The notes beneath the pieces were generated by a model. It was given only the letters and a program-made list of their open reading frames with translations, made no database searches and was not told the DNA's origin. 64,000 bases of DNA from Hemerocallis citrina (lineage: Eukaryota > Streptophyta > Magnoliopsida > Asparagales > Asphodelaceae): positions 309,481,724-309,545,723 of the forward strand of contig CM030361.1 in the NCBI GenBank assembly GCA_017893485.1, read 5' to 3'. Within the stretch, counting starts at the first letter, position 1, and the number at the start of each line of letters is the position of its first letter. The position numbers were made by a program, and so were the translations under genes. Positions 10,448 through 20,980 of this stretch are shown here, piece by piece.

Positions 10448-11617
10448 TGTAGAACCCCGTATTTTCAAATATTATTTTTATATTTGAAAATAAATTTAAT
10501 CGATTTTGGAGATTTAATTAATATTTTCTAAAAAGATTTATCTTTTTACACGTGCAAAACACGTGCAAATGACTTTTGAGAAGTTTGAAAGTTAAATTTT
10601 CCTTATGAAAAATCATCATTTAATATTTGGGAATTATTTAGTATTTTTCCAGATTTTTCTGAAATTAATTGGAACTATTTGCAATTTTTGAGAAAAGAAG
10701 GACCTTTTTGCAAAACTGACATTTTTAAGGGTTAAAGTGTAAACTGTATATTCTGGACGTTTTGGATCAGTATTGGTTGAGATTTAGAAGTATGTTTTCT
10801 TTTAAAATCCTAATTTAAATGAGTTTGATGGAATTTCCAAAGAATGATCTATACACGCAATTTGTATTTTGGAAAGGGTTGTTTTGCAAAAGTAGGGTAA
10901 AACCCTAATTATCAATCCGGCATATATAAGGGATTTTTCTCCCAGCCGTCATTGCTGATAAAATACCGAAATTTTGGAGATCTATTTTGGTGGAGAAAGA
11001 AGACTTTGGATCTAGCAAGAGGAGGATTATTTTTGTGGACTTTCTCAAATCTATAGGTGAGATATATAAAAATTGTTGTGTTGTTTTGATTTATGTGAGA
11101 GATATAGAAATTGTTTTGTGTTTGATTCATGTGAGTGATTTGTTTGTTTGTTTGGTTTTGTGAGTATTATAATTCGTCTTGTTGATTGATCTATGTGTAC
11201 AAATATCATGATGTAATGATTGGATGTTGTGAACAATATAGAGATTGTAATGTGGTATGAACCATGTAGAAATGGTGGATGAGATAGTAGGTCTTTATTA
11301 TTTAATTTGTTTACTAAAAACATGTTGAGATTTGTGTATGAATACCTGGACATTAGATTCATAATTCAGATTTGATTTAGATTTGTGAAGGAATTTAGAT
11401 CTTGTAAAACCCTAATGAAAGAATTTTGATTCGAACATGAGAACTTAAATCTTGACTTATTGATATTTTGAGTGATATATATGCATATACCTGATGAAGA
11501 TTCGTTGAGATTTATTATTTTCCTGAGTACGAACTATTTTCGTGAACATTGATCATTAGAAAGCTTCGGATTTTGATTTTGTATTCAGACCTAAACTTTG
11601 AAATCTGTAGGCCGACA

Positions 11618-11954
11618 GTCGACTGGCCTACTGTGCAGTCGACTGGTACGAGCCTGATGTTTTATTTTAGAATTGTTGAAAAAGTTGTTCTGGACAGTCG
11701 ACCTAGCTCATAGGCAGTCGACTGGTCCACTGAAGAAATTATTTTTGTAAAAATTATTAGTCCTTCTGGACAGTCGACCTATAGTCCTTTAAGTCGACTT
11801 ACATACTTAGAATATTTTTGAGAAAATTATTGGAATTACTTCGGGTAAGTCGACTGATCCCTTCCTAAGTCGACTGATAAATGACTTAGTTTATTTTTGT
11901 AAAATCTTGAATTTGGTCCTCTGGACAGTCGACTGATCATCGGTATGAGTCGAC
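11618..11954 (+). repeat. Regular array of ten GTCGAC palindromes in the gypsy LTR
   Basis: GTCGAC starts at 11618/11638, 11697/11717, 11773/11793, 11849/11869 and 11928/11949. Partners within a pair are 20-21 bp apart and pairs recur every 76-79 bp. Flanks are commonly ACA or AA before and TGGT or TGAT after. Intervening DNA is AT-rich and more diverged. Confidence 0.9.
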
Positions 11955-12368
11955 TGATACTGAAGGATATTTGTAAACTTCAGTGTTAATTCAAATGATT
12001 AGTTTCTCAGATAATTTAGTACATACTTGTCATTCAGTTCAGTACATGATTAAGCAATTGACCTTGAGATATTCAGATAAGTATTTTATTTGAGACATTT
12101 AGTTGAGCCACCTTGTTTAGTGGGACCTTGTTTAGACTTTTGAGTTTGAGTCTCTAGAGGCGTGTGACCCTAGTATACCGGTGTTGAGTTATTTGTTGAG
12201 GCCCAATGAGGCATTTCAGTTATTTAGATTTGAATTTAGGCCGGTAGGGTATACCACTCTAGGAGATTCGTTAAGTAATTAATTAACCCAAAATAAAATA
12301 TTAAGGACAGGCACTAGTGGTGATATGACGAACGGGAACATGAGTCAAGAACCTCAGTATGGCTTTCG

Positions 12369-12640
12369 GTGTGGGATTTAATCTCCGGAATTATCACAAT
12401 AGATTATTAGTGGTGTGGGATATGTCTCCGGAATTATCACAGTCATGTGGTGTGGGACAATCTCCATAATTATCACGGTAACTATTGTGGTGTGGGATTG
12501 ATCTCCGGAATTATCAGAGTCGAGGTGAAGCACATGTGGTATATTGTGGTGACGTGTCAATGTTTCGGTGTGGGATGATCTCCGGAATTATTCAAGTGAA
12601 ATATCTTGGGTGTGGGATCCATCTCCGGAATTATCGGGCA
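12369..12640 (+). repeat. Six irregular repeats in the gypsy LTR
   Basis: The motif GTGTGGGAT followed by ATCTCCGGAATTATCA recurs near 12369, 12414, 12440, 12491, 12566 and 12610 with uneven spacing of about 25-75 bp. The core CTCCGGAATTATC is the most conserved part; one copy reads CTCCATAATTATC. Confidence 0.85.
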
Positions 12641-13427
12641 TGAGATACTATCCATGGTTTATCTTTATCTCGTAGTAGTCATCGTGTTAGGATTAGTTCA
12701 TAACGCGGGGGATTGAACCCTATGAAGTGAAGACGTTAAGGGCTTGCATCGAACCTATGTAGAATGGGATGCATAGACTTCGACAAGTACGCATTAGAGA
12801 GTCTACATTTAGAACTTGTGTTTCCTTGGCTTGGTTTTATGCATGTGGTTTTCTTGTTTTTCTACACCTGACACTTAGTTTAGTTCCACTTGATGTTTTA
12901 TGTTATCCGCCATTGCGTATTTCCCATATTCTTATTTAGTACCTGTTCGTTAAGAATTTATGAGGTATGATTTTTTTTATGTTGTTTGTTTATTTTTATA
13001 TTTCTCACACCATTTATGGCTGACCCCGTTAGTTTTGGGGATTAGGGATCATCTCTAGCCTCACATGTTGCAGGTTGTTGCTTAGAGTTGGAGGTTTGGA
13101 TGCTAGAGGCATATTTGAGATAAATTGATTCTTAGGTGTTTTGTGTAAAAGTGTAATATCAGTTTGAGATAAATTTGGGTTGTAAATAAAGAAATTATTG
13201 TGTTGAGTTTGATTTGAATTCCGCTGTGATTTGTAAAAGATTTGTTGTAATAAATGTTGAAAATTTTAGTGGTGTTGGTTATGTTTAATATTGTATTGAA
13301 GTGGATCACTGGGAACGTGCCACGTATTTTCTATGTTATTAATCTAGAAATTCGGGGCGCTGTAGCTACAAAAACTCAAAGAAGCATAATTACAACTTAT
13401 TCAACGCTTCTTTGGAATGGGGATGTT

Positions 13428-14240
13428 TCAGTTCAAAGACACTCGGGGACGGCGTCTCCTAACTATGGAGCTCATCTGTAGGCCAACGGACCGAGATGCC
13501 TCTTCGGCGCTGCCTCTGACCGTGGCCCCAACCGAAGCGCCACTAGACGAGGCAGCCACCCCGCTTTGAGCATCGGCCGGGCTCCGCCTAACGACAGGCG
13601 AACGAGTTGCGAGCTCGTAAAAAGAGATTCCCCTCTCACTCTCTTCGCGCGTACACGACGTGCTCCGAACGTTGATTTTTGCCGGCTGAGGCTTGAGTCG
13701 AGCGACTTCCTCCTCGAGCTCGACAATCTGATCCTTCAAAGAGTCGTCCTTCACAGATATCCTAAAGCGAGGAAGCCGAGCAGAGCCTCCGGTGCCAGGG
13801 CTATCGGCAATAATACGACGAAGGTGGGTCACTTCGATACTTCTGTCAACCGTGACCCTCCTCAACTCGTCAACCTTTGCCGTCAACTCATTGCGCTCGG
13901 CCATCAATTTACCCACTGCCAAGGCTAACTCGTCTTCCTCCGCCAAGAGTTCTTCCTCAGCTATCTTCAAATCTTGAACTTCCGCCACAAGATCACCTTC
14001 CGCTCGGGTAACGTCGAACAACACCTTTCGGAGCAATTCCACCTCGCCTTCAAGGCGAACTTCGCGAGATCGCTTCCGTAGTTGTTTTAGCTCGGAAAAA
14101 TATACTATCGCCGTTGCCTTGACATCCTCTAGATCCAACTCGCTTTTGAGGAAGCACTCTCGGCTGCGAGAGAGGGCCCGCTTCGCCGTCTTCAATTCAG
14201 TATGAAGGCGAGAGACCTCGGCCACCGAATTCGACTCAAC
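13428..14240 (-). pseudogene. Coiled-coil exon, probably part of the antisense extra ORF of the Tat element
   Basis: On the minus strand a 3' splice site (CTTTTCAG) at 14241 opens a frame of about 270 residues ending at 13428. The first two thirds are Glu/Lys/Leu-rich heptad-like sequence (RAEGDLVAEVQDLK, AEEELLAEEDELALAV), a strong coiled coil. The C-terminus is Ser/Ala/Arg-rich and low in complexity. No catalytic motif is seen. I could not find the upstream exon that joins it: the neighbouring antisense ORF ends in a stop at 14534. It may be a second extra-ORF copy or a displaced terminal exon. An ATG at 14225 lies within the exon, but the splice site argues for reading through from upstream. 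Confidence 0.5.
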
Positions 14241-14533
14241 CTGAAAAGTAAAAAAAAAACATCAACACAGAGAGCAAAAGGAGTCTTCAACACTTAGCAA
14301 AATTTTAGGGTGTTCACAACTCTTGGGTTCTCAACACGAACAAAAGAGTGTTCAAGTGTTCAACAAGGCGAACACAAATCGAAGCCAAAATTTTCAAACG
14401 TTTGGCCAACAAAAAGGAAGTCGTTTCATTAAAAATCCAAAATATACACAAAAGCGGTGGCCAGTCCGCAGTTAGGCATTACAACAAACACAAAACAAAA
14501 GAAGCAAAAACAATGAGAGAAGAGGTGACTAAG

Positions 14534-16649
14534 TCAGGGGTCGACCTCGTGATGTTGTTCCGAAGCATCGTCGCTCGGCACGGTGACTATCGCGCCCTCG
14601 ACTTGCACCTCGTCCTCGGCATCTTCGCCCTCCTACCCGGGGGTGAGCTCGGCCAGAGGCAATTCTTCCTCCCCCTCTACGGGGTCGTAGAAGTAGGAGG
14701 AGGAGTTGTCGAACCCGGGGATGCGAGCGGCCACATGCTTCAGTGCTCGGGCATACGCCTCCTCCGTGTTTGTCAACATGTGGGCCTTGGCCTCATCCCG
14801 AACCGCCTGCTCCGCAGCCGCCACCTTCAACGCCTGGCTGCTCAACGCCTCCTCGGACGCTTTCAAAGCCTCCTTCGACGCCCTCAGTGCCTTGGACAGC
14901 TCCTCTTCGAGACGAGCCGTTTCCTTCTCCAAAGCTCTGACCTTGGCAGCCTCGGCGGCCGAGTGGTTCAGCGCCTCGACGAGCTTTGCCTCAAGACCGA
15001 CCACCTCGGCCGCGCGCGAAGCGAAAAGCAGCTGCTCGGCCTCGAATAGTTTGACTGCCTTGGCACGCTCCGACCTCTCCCGATCATTCAGCACCTTCAT
15101 CTCCTTCTCTTGGCTCGCAAAATCCTCGAGCAAGTGACCGAGGTGGCAGAGAGTTTGCAAGCGACACAAGAGAAACTGTTATTCCCGAATGAAAAAACTT
15201 AGAAAAGTTTTTGAGAAGTTTTTGATACTCACCAACATAGTGTTCCGAGCAATCTGCATGGCTTCGTCGCCTACGGAACCCGCCTTCATCGCGGCATGGT
15301 CTTTGGGGGTCGGCAGGTGCTTCACCGCCTGCATACAGATACCCCTGTCGCCGAGGAACCCGTCCACCTTCATCACCCGCCAGTCGGGCACATCCGAAGG
15401 GGCTTGGGTGGGCATTTCCAAAGGGGCTTGGTCGGGCACATCCGAAGTCACCTCGACCACCGGCTCCAGAACGGTCGGGGGTGCCGAGGGGACTTTGCAG
15501 CTCGCCCCCCCTGAGGCCCGGCTACGGTCCTCTTCCTCTTCCTCGACTCTTGCTCCTTCGCCGCGCGAGCCTTAGCCATCAATCCCTTATAATCCATGCT
15601 GGGGCTCTCTGAAAAAGCCGAGCAAAAGAGTCAGAAAAAATTAACCAAAAGATAAAACTAAAGCGAGAAAAGAAGAGAAAGCATACTGGGGTCGATCGGA
15701 CTGAGACCCCCACGAAACAAGACCTCCTCGGTAATGTCCTTCCAACTGAGGGTCGGAAGTCCGAGGAGCTTCTCCACCACCTCTTCCTCTTCTTTAGTGA
15801 GTACGGGCTCCTTCTTTGCCCACTTCGGAACCCCTGTCTTCCACGACATCGGAAAAACCCACGGCTCGGGAGCATGGATGAGAAAGTACTTCTCCTTCCA
15901 GTGCTTGATCGAGTCCGGGTTTTCGATCAACTTCATGCCCTTCCTCGGCGACATGTAGTACATCTCCTCCATATTGCACATCTGACAAATGTGATAGGGG
16001 CTTCGAAGCACAACCATCTCCGGTTGCACGACAATCTCTTGGCACTGAAGGACGAACGCGATGACATGCCGCCACATGTTCGGCATGAACTGAACGGGAC
16101 TCAGTCCATACCACCGCAGCACCTCGACCACGAAGGGGTGCAGGGGCAGCTGAAGTTCGGTGTTCAGTGCGTAATACGGAAAGATGCAAGTATTAGCCGA
16201 AGTCGCCGTGCATGCTCGGACACCGGGGCCGGGGAGTAGAAGCACGTACTCTTTGGGGATCCGGAAGCCACTCCTGATCCGATGCAGATCTGCCTTGGTC
16301 AAAATTGAGGAAATCTGATCCATTCGGAAGGGTCCCTCGGATCATTCTCCTCGTATAACGGAGCTGTACCCTGCATCACCTTCCCCAAGATATCCTCAGG
16401 ATAACTTCGCACCCCGCCAACACTAGATAGAACTGATGGGTGCCGACCTAACTCTCTTGCTGTCTTCGAGTTCTCGACTATCGTCGTCGCCCCGACCGGC
16501 TCGGCAACCTCCTTCCCCTTGCTAGGCCTAACCGTCGTCACCCCGACCGGTTCGGCAACCTCCTTCCCCTTGCTCGGCCCAACCGTCACCGCTCGGCTGG
16601 TGTCTTGGTCCGAGGTGGGGGTCTCATCCTTAGAAGAAAACTTAACCAT
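14534..16649 (-). pseudogene. Antisense extra ORF of the Tat element (Transposase_28-like domain), decayed
   Basis: Three exons can be drawn on the minus strand: 16649-15687, 15608-15233 and 15175-14534, with GT donors (GTATGC, GTGAGT) and CAG acceptors. Exon 1 carries a Ser/Lys-rich N-terminus with two copies of RPSKGKEVAEPVG or similar. It then has the domain annotated as putative gypsy-type transposon (Transposase_28: PLHPFVVEVLRWYGLSPVQF and PNMWRHVIAFV). Exon 3 is an Ala/Glu/Leu coiled coil. Lesions: the frame shifts near 16320 in exon 1; exon 2 needs another shift near 15545; an in-frame TAG interrupts exon 3 at 14633, beyond which the frame continues to a TGA at 14534. The protein's function in these elements is unknown. 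Confidence 0.68.
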
Positions 16650-16659
16650 TTTCTAAGGA

Positions 16660-17030
16660 TAAGGGAAGAGACTAACTTTGAAGTGATGTGAATAGCCAGA
16701 AAAGATCGCCGGAATCTGAAAGCGCCTTGCCGCGACAGCTAGTAGCGCCACCCGAGAGCGAAAACTTCTCTAGTAGAAAGTAAAAGCGAAAGTAAGAAAT
16801 GTAAAGTGAAGAATGAGGCAAAGTGTGAGGGGGGTGAAGACTTATAGTAAAAGAAACGACTCTTGGGCTTTGTAACGTAAAGACACAACTTTTGGGCCTC
16901 CCCTCAAGGCATTGAAGAAGCCCAAGCGACTAAGTAGCAAAGAGCGGCGACCGTTCACAAGAAGTAACGACGGTTCGATATGAGCCCCTCCGCTCGGCTG
17001 CGCCTCAAGCCCCAAGTCGCCGATGCACTC
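16660..17030. other. Leader of the antisense ORF, no gene seen
   Basis: This segment lies between the antisense ORF start and the tandem-repeat block. Read on the minus strand it would hold the promoter and 5' UTR of the extra ORF; I see no clear TATA box and no coding potential. Confidence 0.4.
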
Positions 17031-17039
17031 TACTTAGCA

Positions 17040-17960
17040 ACCAAGAAGCACTCAGATCGGCCCACGATTCCTCGGAAACCGAGCAACTGCCAATCCGAGC
17101 TGCAAATTGGAGAAAAATGACTTTCTCCCCAAATTCGTGCAAGATCTCGATCAGACGGCTCAGATCGTGTCACGCCCACAAAACGACAAGATAGTGTTTT
17201 CTCGAAATCTGAGCCTACCCTCGAGATCCGTGCTGTGATCCGATGGCCCAGATCGCTCCACGTCCCTCTGAGTAAAAGTCCGAGCGACAATCAGTCCGAT
17301 CTGAGAAAACAACTCAGGATCCCAATCCGACCGACCAGAATTCCGAGCTACTCGCAATACAGGAGAGAACGAAGTCACGTCCTTGGAATCCGAGCGAATG
17401 GCAATCCGAGCTGCACATTTGAAGAAAAATGCAACCGAGCAACCCCAACCGTCGGATCGTTGCGAAAATCGTGCCAAAAATGATGAACAGCTCAGATTTT
17501 GCCACGCCCACAAAACGACAAGATAGGGTTTTCTCGAGAACTGTGCCTGCCCTCGAGATCCGCGCCGTGATCCAACGGCTCAGATCACTCCATGTCGCTC
17601 GGAATTCCCATCCGAGCGACCGCCGATCCGAGCTGCTCACGCAAAAGAAATAGCACCGAGCAACTAGCTATCCGAGCTGCTCATACGGAGAAAAGAATGC
17701 CGAGCGGTAACAGTCATTGGATCTCCTCAAAAATCGCACTTCGACCTGATGAGCGGTCCAGATCATCCCACGTCGCACGGAATCTGTGCTCCGAGCGACT
17801 GGCGATCCGAGCCGCTCGCACGAAGAAAATGGCGCCGAGTTACGTGCCTTGGATTCCGAGCAACTGGCCATCCGAGCTGCTCATGCGAAAAAAATATTGC
17901 CGAGCGACTCTGACCATCCGATCTTTCAGAAATTCACGCCCGCACGAGATGGACGACCCA
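17040..17960 (+). repeat. Diverged tandem repeats in the 3' region of the Tat element
   Basis: A unit of about 335 bp recurs: the blocks CACGCCCACAAAACGACAAG and CCCTCGAGATCCGYGC appear near 17170-17235 and again near 17505-17565. Inside it a shorter motif, ATCCGAGCTGC followed by an A-rich stretch (GAAGAAAA or similar), recurs near 17094, 17407, 17629, 17671, 17806 and 17871. The open frames on both strands here are by-products of this repetition. Such arrays in Tat elements are a known source of satellite DNA. Confidence 0.75.
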
Positions 17961-18378
17961 GATCTCGCCATGTCATAATTCGGTATTAAAAATAGATTTT
18001 TATTTATTTAAAAATTGCAAAAAAATGGTTTAAAAATCGGGAAAAAATAATTAAAGTTCTAAAAAATAATTACAAATTCAGGAAAACATTTTGAGCCCCT
18101 GAGCAGATAATTATTGCTTAAAATAGTTGAGTAAGACCCCCGAACGACAAATCAACACTTCGCAAAATTAAATAAATGGTCCGAAAAATAGATAAAAATT
18201 GAGAAAATTTGCCAAAATCCAGAAGCGGTCAAGAACAACCCAGAGCGCGCGACTAACACAGAAAATCACCATACTGCCTCATGCAAAGATTCGACACATC
18301 CCATTTGGACTCCGATACAACTCTGCAAGCCATTAAAACAGTAAAACTACTGCTCAAAGGCTGATCAAACTCAGTCTT

Positions 18379-18395
18379 CGGGAGTGGGGGGCTCG
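18379..18395 (+). promoter_or_regulatory. Polypurine tract of the Tat element
   Basis: CGGGAGTGGGGGGCTCG lies immediately before TGATATGG. G-rich tracts of this form precede the 3' LTR in Tat elements, and it sets the element orientation as plus. Confidence 0.7.
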
Positions 18396-18900
18396 TGATA
18401 TGGCTAACCATCCAAATCAGACACGAATCTCAAAGTTTGGGGGTAAAATGGTAATTTCACCTACAAACGGGTCTGAAGTGGGTACTGGGTCTTCTCTCTA
18501 AAAGCCCAGTAGCCTGCAAACGGATTCGCCTTAACTGGGTATGGGTCCAAACCCAAAATGGACCCGCCCCAGCAGGATAGAATTAGGGTTTCTGATTAAT
18601 CCTAATCAACGGCCCTGATTCACATCTATCATTTCACTGGGAAATTGGGGATTACATTCCTAATTTGATCCCAAAGGCGGCTATAAATACCCCCATCCAC
18701 CACCATTAAGAGGTAATCAATCTTTTGCCAATTTACGCTCTTTCATAATCTTCTCTGATTACTGACTTGAGCGTCGGAGGGTGCGTCGCCGGATCAACCC
18801 CGGTGTATCGTACTTTTTGCAGGTGAATGGCGGGAGTCAACAGTCTAACTCCGATGGAAAAGATTAAGGTTTGATTATTCAGTTTCCCTAAGAATTCACA
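18396..18900 (+). repeat. 3' LTR of the Tat element
   Basis: The LTR starts TGATATGG after the purine tract. It has a TATAAATA box at 18682-18689 and the downstream sequence GACTTGAGCGTCGGAGG, which is characteristic of the R/U5 part of Tat LTRs. A plausible end is the CA near 18900 (AAGAATTCACA); no second LTR copy is available to confirm it. Confidence 0.65.
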
Positions 18901-18950
18901 AATACTATCTGTTTGCCCCCACACCAGATTCAGCGGTAACACTTATGTTG

Positions 18951-20299
18951 TTGCATAGAAAAACAACGATAAAATTTTAAAAAAAAATATTACACAATTT
19001 GCTAGTTTATTTTTTCAGGATTATGATCATGATTATGACGATTGGGAGTGCATTATCTTTTAATGAGGAAAATGTGCTGGTCCAAGGGAAATTGATGTAA
19101 GAAGTCAAGTCCGGGTTCCATCGATAGTCAGGTGGTTAAAATTAGTCTTGACAAATCACCAGACAAAGATGCTGATGCTGGATCCACATTTTTTGCGGTA
19201 AAGGATCTTGACGTGTGTTTTCGTAAGTAAGCGTCAGTTTTGTATCATTAAAGGCACTGAAGTATTGTTGGGTGGTACTCGTAGTACTAGATTCGCCCGT
19301 GGGCACGTGCCTACGATACGTCTTCGGAACAATACAAAACACGAAAATCCCTGTAAACAGTAAAACAACAATTATGTAGCTCAAATTTGAATAGTATGAC
19401 AATAATTAGTTGTAAATAAAAGTCCATGTTTTCATTAGTATATGTTGAGAAATAATTATAAATGGGGGTGTAAAATCTAACTTCTTAGAACTTTAAGTGT
19501 GGAAAATGATGAAATTTAACTGTTGAAGTGATATTTGTTATTTTCAATATAATATGTGCAATAAAAAAAACATAAAAATTCTACAAATTTACAAACATGA
19601 AATCTTAAATCTAAATTTCTAAATAAATAAATAAAGGTTGAAAGAGAGAGATAGGGAGAGAGAGAAAGAGAGAAATATGAAAAATTGAAGAGAGATAGTA
19701 ATAAAGTAATGAGTTTTTTAGTTTTGGGGGGGGGGGGGGGGGGGGAGGGGGGGAAATTGGTTTGGGGGTTTGAATTTTTTTTTTTTTTTTTGGGGGGGGG
19801 AGGAGGAATGTGTTTTGTGAGATTAGATCTTGACCTTTGTTTTTGGGGAAATTGAAGTGAGCCACTTGATAGCTTTCTTTGTGTTTTATTATATAGATAG
19901 ATCTTTGTAATTAACGCGGTCATCTTTATTCTATAAAAAAAAAGGCGTTGAAGTAGCGGATAAAGCTTAGACATTGCGTTACACGAAGAGGGTGAAAATG
20001 GATCTCGAATAGAAGGTCGTCCGGTTTTCATCTATGGGTTGAAGGAGACTCGCTACATTCCATCACTATTCTCGACTAGAAGGTCCAGGTTTCATATAGA
20101 TGCCGCTATTAGAAATAACGACATATAAACAACTTATGCCGTTAGGTCCAATAACGTTTTATGCTGATGTGTCCAAAACTGAATTAGTTGGGTAAATATT
20201 TTCGAAAGTGGGTCAGTTTGAAGGAGACTCACTACATTTTTTTGCAAATGTTCTATCAGTATTACATGCACTATAAGAGAATTCAATCGCATATCTTCT
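18951..20299. other. AT-rich DNA with homopolymer runs, no clear gene
   Basis: This is low-complexity sequence: a GA-rich stretch (19636-19695), a run of 20 G at 19726-19745 followed by a further G7, then T16-17 and G8 near 19777-19800. The long minus-strand frame at 19516-20031 is a translation of these runs. Direct repeats (GAAGGAGACTC then CTACATT) occur near 20040 and 20219. Confidence 0.6.
19142..19402 (-). CDS. Possible small membrane or secreted peptide, unrecognised
   Basis: The frame encodes 86 residues and begins with a hydrophobic segment (IIVVLLFTGIFVFCIV, residues 10-25) that could be a signal peptide or membrane anchor. A basic and Ser/Thr-rich stretch follows. I recognise no family. 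A consensus-like 3' splice site (TTTACTGTTTACAG) lies inside the frame on the same strand, so an alternative exon structure is possible. It sits between element remnants and may be chance. Confidence 0.2.
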   Translation of the reverse strand: MSYYSNLSYIIVVLLFTGIFVFCIVPKTYRRHVPTGESSTTSTTQQYFSAFNDTKLTLTYENTRQDPLPQKMWIQHQHLCLVICQD

Positions 20300-20329
20300 C
20301 ACCACTACAAATGAGAACACCATTCCAGG

Positions 20330-20580
20330 CGTTTTTTTTTCACTTTGCCCGGCGTTTATAAACGCTGGGGTTAACCAACCAGGCGGACGGAAAAATGCCA
20401 CCGCAAACGTCGTCCTTTCCGCCGCCGATGTATATCCGGAGAAATCCCGACGTTTTCAAACGTCGTCCTTGATTGACAAGTATCCCGGTGGTCAAGTAGA
20501 TTACCCCGATGCTTTTTTAATTTTTTAATTTTTTAATTTTATTCTACCCTGGCGTTTTGGAAACGCCGGGTTTGATATAT
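20330..20580. repeat. Left subterminal inverted motifs of the CACTA element
   Basis: Short palindromic units recur: CCGGCGTTTATAAACGCTGG, CGACGTTTTCAAACGTCG and CTGGCGTTTTGGAAACGCC. In this superfamily subterminal motifs bind the transposase accessory protein. An (AT)n run near 20575-20595 closes the block. Confidence 0.75.
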
Positions 20581-20910
20581 ATATATATATATATTTATTT
20601 ATTTATTTTATTCGAAATCAGAAATTATAAATATTTACAAGCCAAAAAAATTACTATAAACAATTAGATGTGCAGATATATCCCAATTTGATATCAATAA
20701 TAATGTTCAACATATACATTTCATAAAAAATTTACTTGCTCAAAATAATAAAAGGCGAACCAAATTTTAATTAAGCTTTATAATTCATTGAAAATGTTAT
20801 GCAGTCACATTTTGAAGGTAATTACACATAAGCTGACAGTCTTCGACAAAGGCCTAGTATGAAAAACATAACATGACAAAAAAAAACTATCCAAAAGTGA
20901 TCAATTTGCT

Positions 20911-20980
20911 GGTAGCTTGCTCTCTAAGACCATCATTCTCAGATTGCAGCAGTAGCTCGCTCTCTAAGACCATCATTCTC
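20911..20980. repeat. 40-bp tandem duplication inside the CACTA element
   Basis: The unit containing GCTCTCTAAGACCATCATTC occurs twice in succession with one or two differences. No function is apparent. Confidence 0.7.

Larger units (their letters stand above)
1..13370 (+). mobile_element. Ty3/gypsy LTR retrotransposon, Tekay/Del-like chromovirus, 5' LTR cut by window edge
   Basis: The window opens with the last 27 bp of a 5' LTR. Then come a tRNA-iMet primer-binding site, gag, pol, a polypurine tract and a 3' LTR of about 2.9 kb starting at 10448. The 5' LTR tail (ATTAATCTAG...GCTACA) recurs at 13339-13370, which proves that the two ends belong to one element. Domain order PR-RT-RH-IN with a chromodomain-like C-terminus and a very long LTR fits the Tekay/Del clade; the clade name is inferred from family knowledge. 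A complete copia element (4756-10249) is nested in it just after the pol stop. Without that insertion the visible part is about 7.9 kb. Confidence 0.93.
10448..13370 (+). repeat. 3' LTR of the Tekay-like element
   Basis: The LTR runs from TGTAGAACCCC to ...GCTACA, about 2.9 kb. The end could be 13364 if a GCTGTA/GCTACA duplication at the terminus is not counted. A TATATAAG box lies near 10923. The LTR carries a GTCGAC array (11618-11954) and a block of diverged repeats (12369-12640). Open frames inside it are short and have no recognisable domain. Confidence 0.88.
13371..18900 (+). mobile_element. 3' part of a Tat-lineage Ty3/gypsy element
   Basis: After the Tekay-like element ends, the sequence holds an antisense spliced ORF with a Transposase_28-like domain, tandem repeats, a polypurine tract and an LTR. 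Antisense extra ORFs between pol and the 3' LTR, and repeat-rich 3' regions, are described for Tat/Retand-type plant elements. Gag and pol are not in the window; the Tekay-like element probably inserted between them and this part. The right LTR boundary is uncertain (18900-18950). Confidence 0.72.

Noticed and set aside
14348..15137. Plus-strand frames of 143-233 residues over the antisense ORF
   Set aside because: They mirror the GC-rich coiled-coil exon; splice sites, coiled-coil periodicity and the domain match support the minus strand.
19142..19402. CLE-type signalling peptide suggested by RHVPTG
   Set aside because: The residues after the Gly do not match the CLE consensus and the motif is not at the C-terminus.
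19516..20031. 171-residue Pro/Lys/Ser-rich minus-strand frame
   Set aside because: It is a translation of G, T and GA homopolymer runs.
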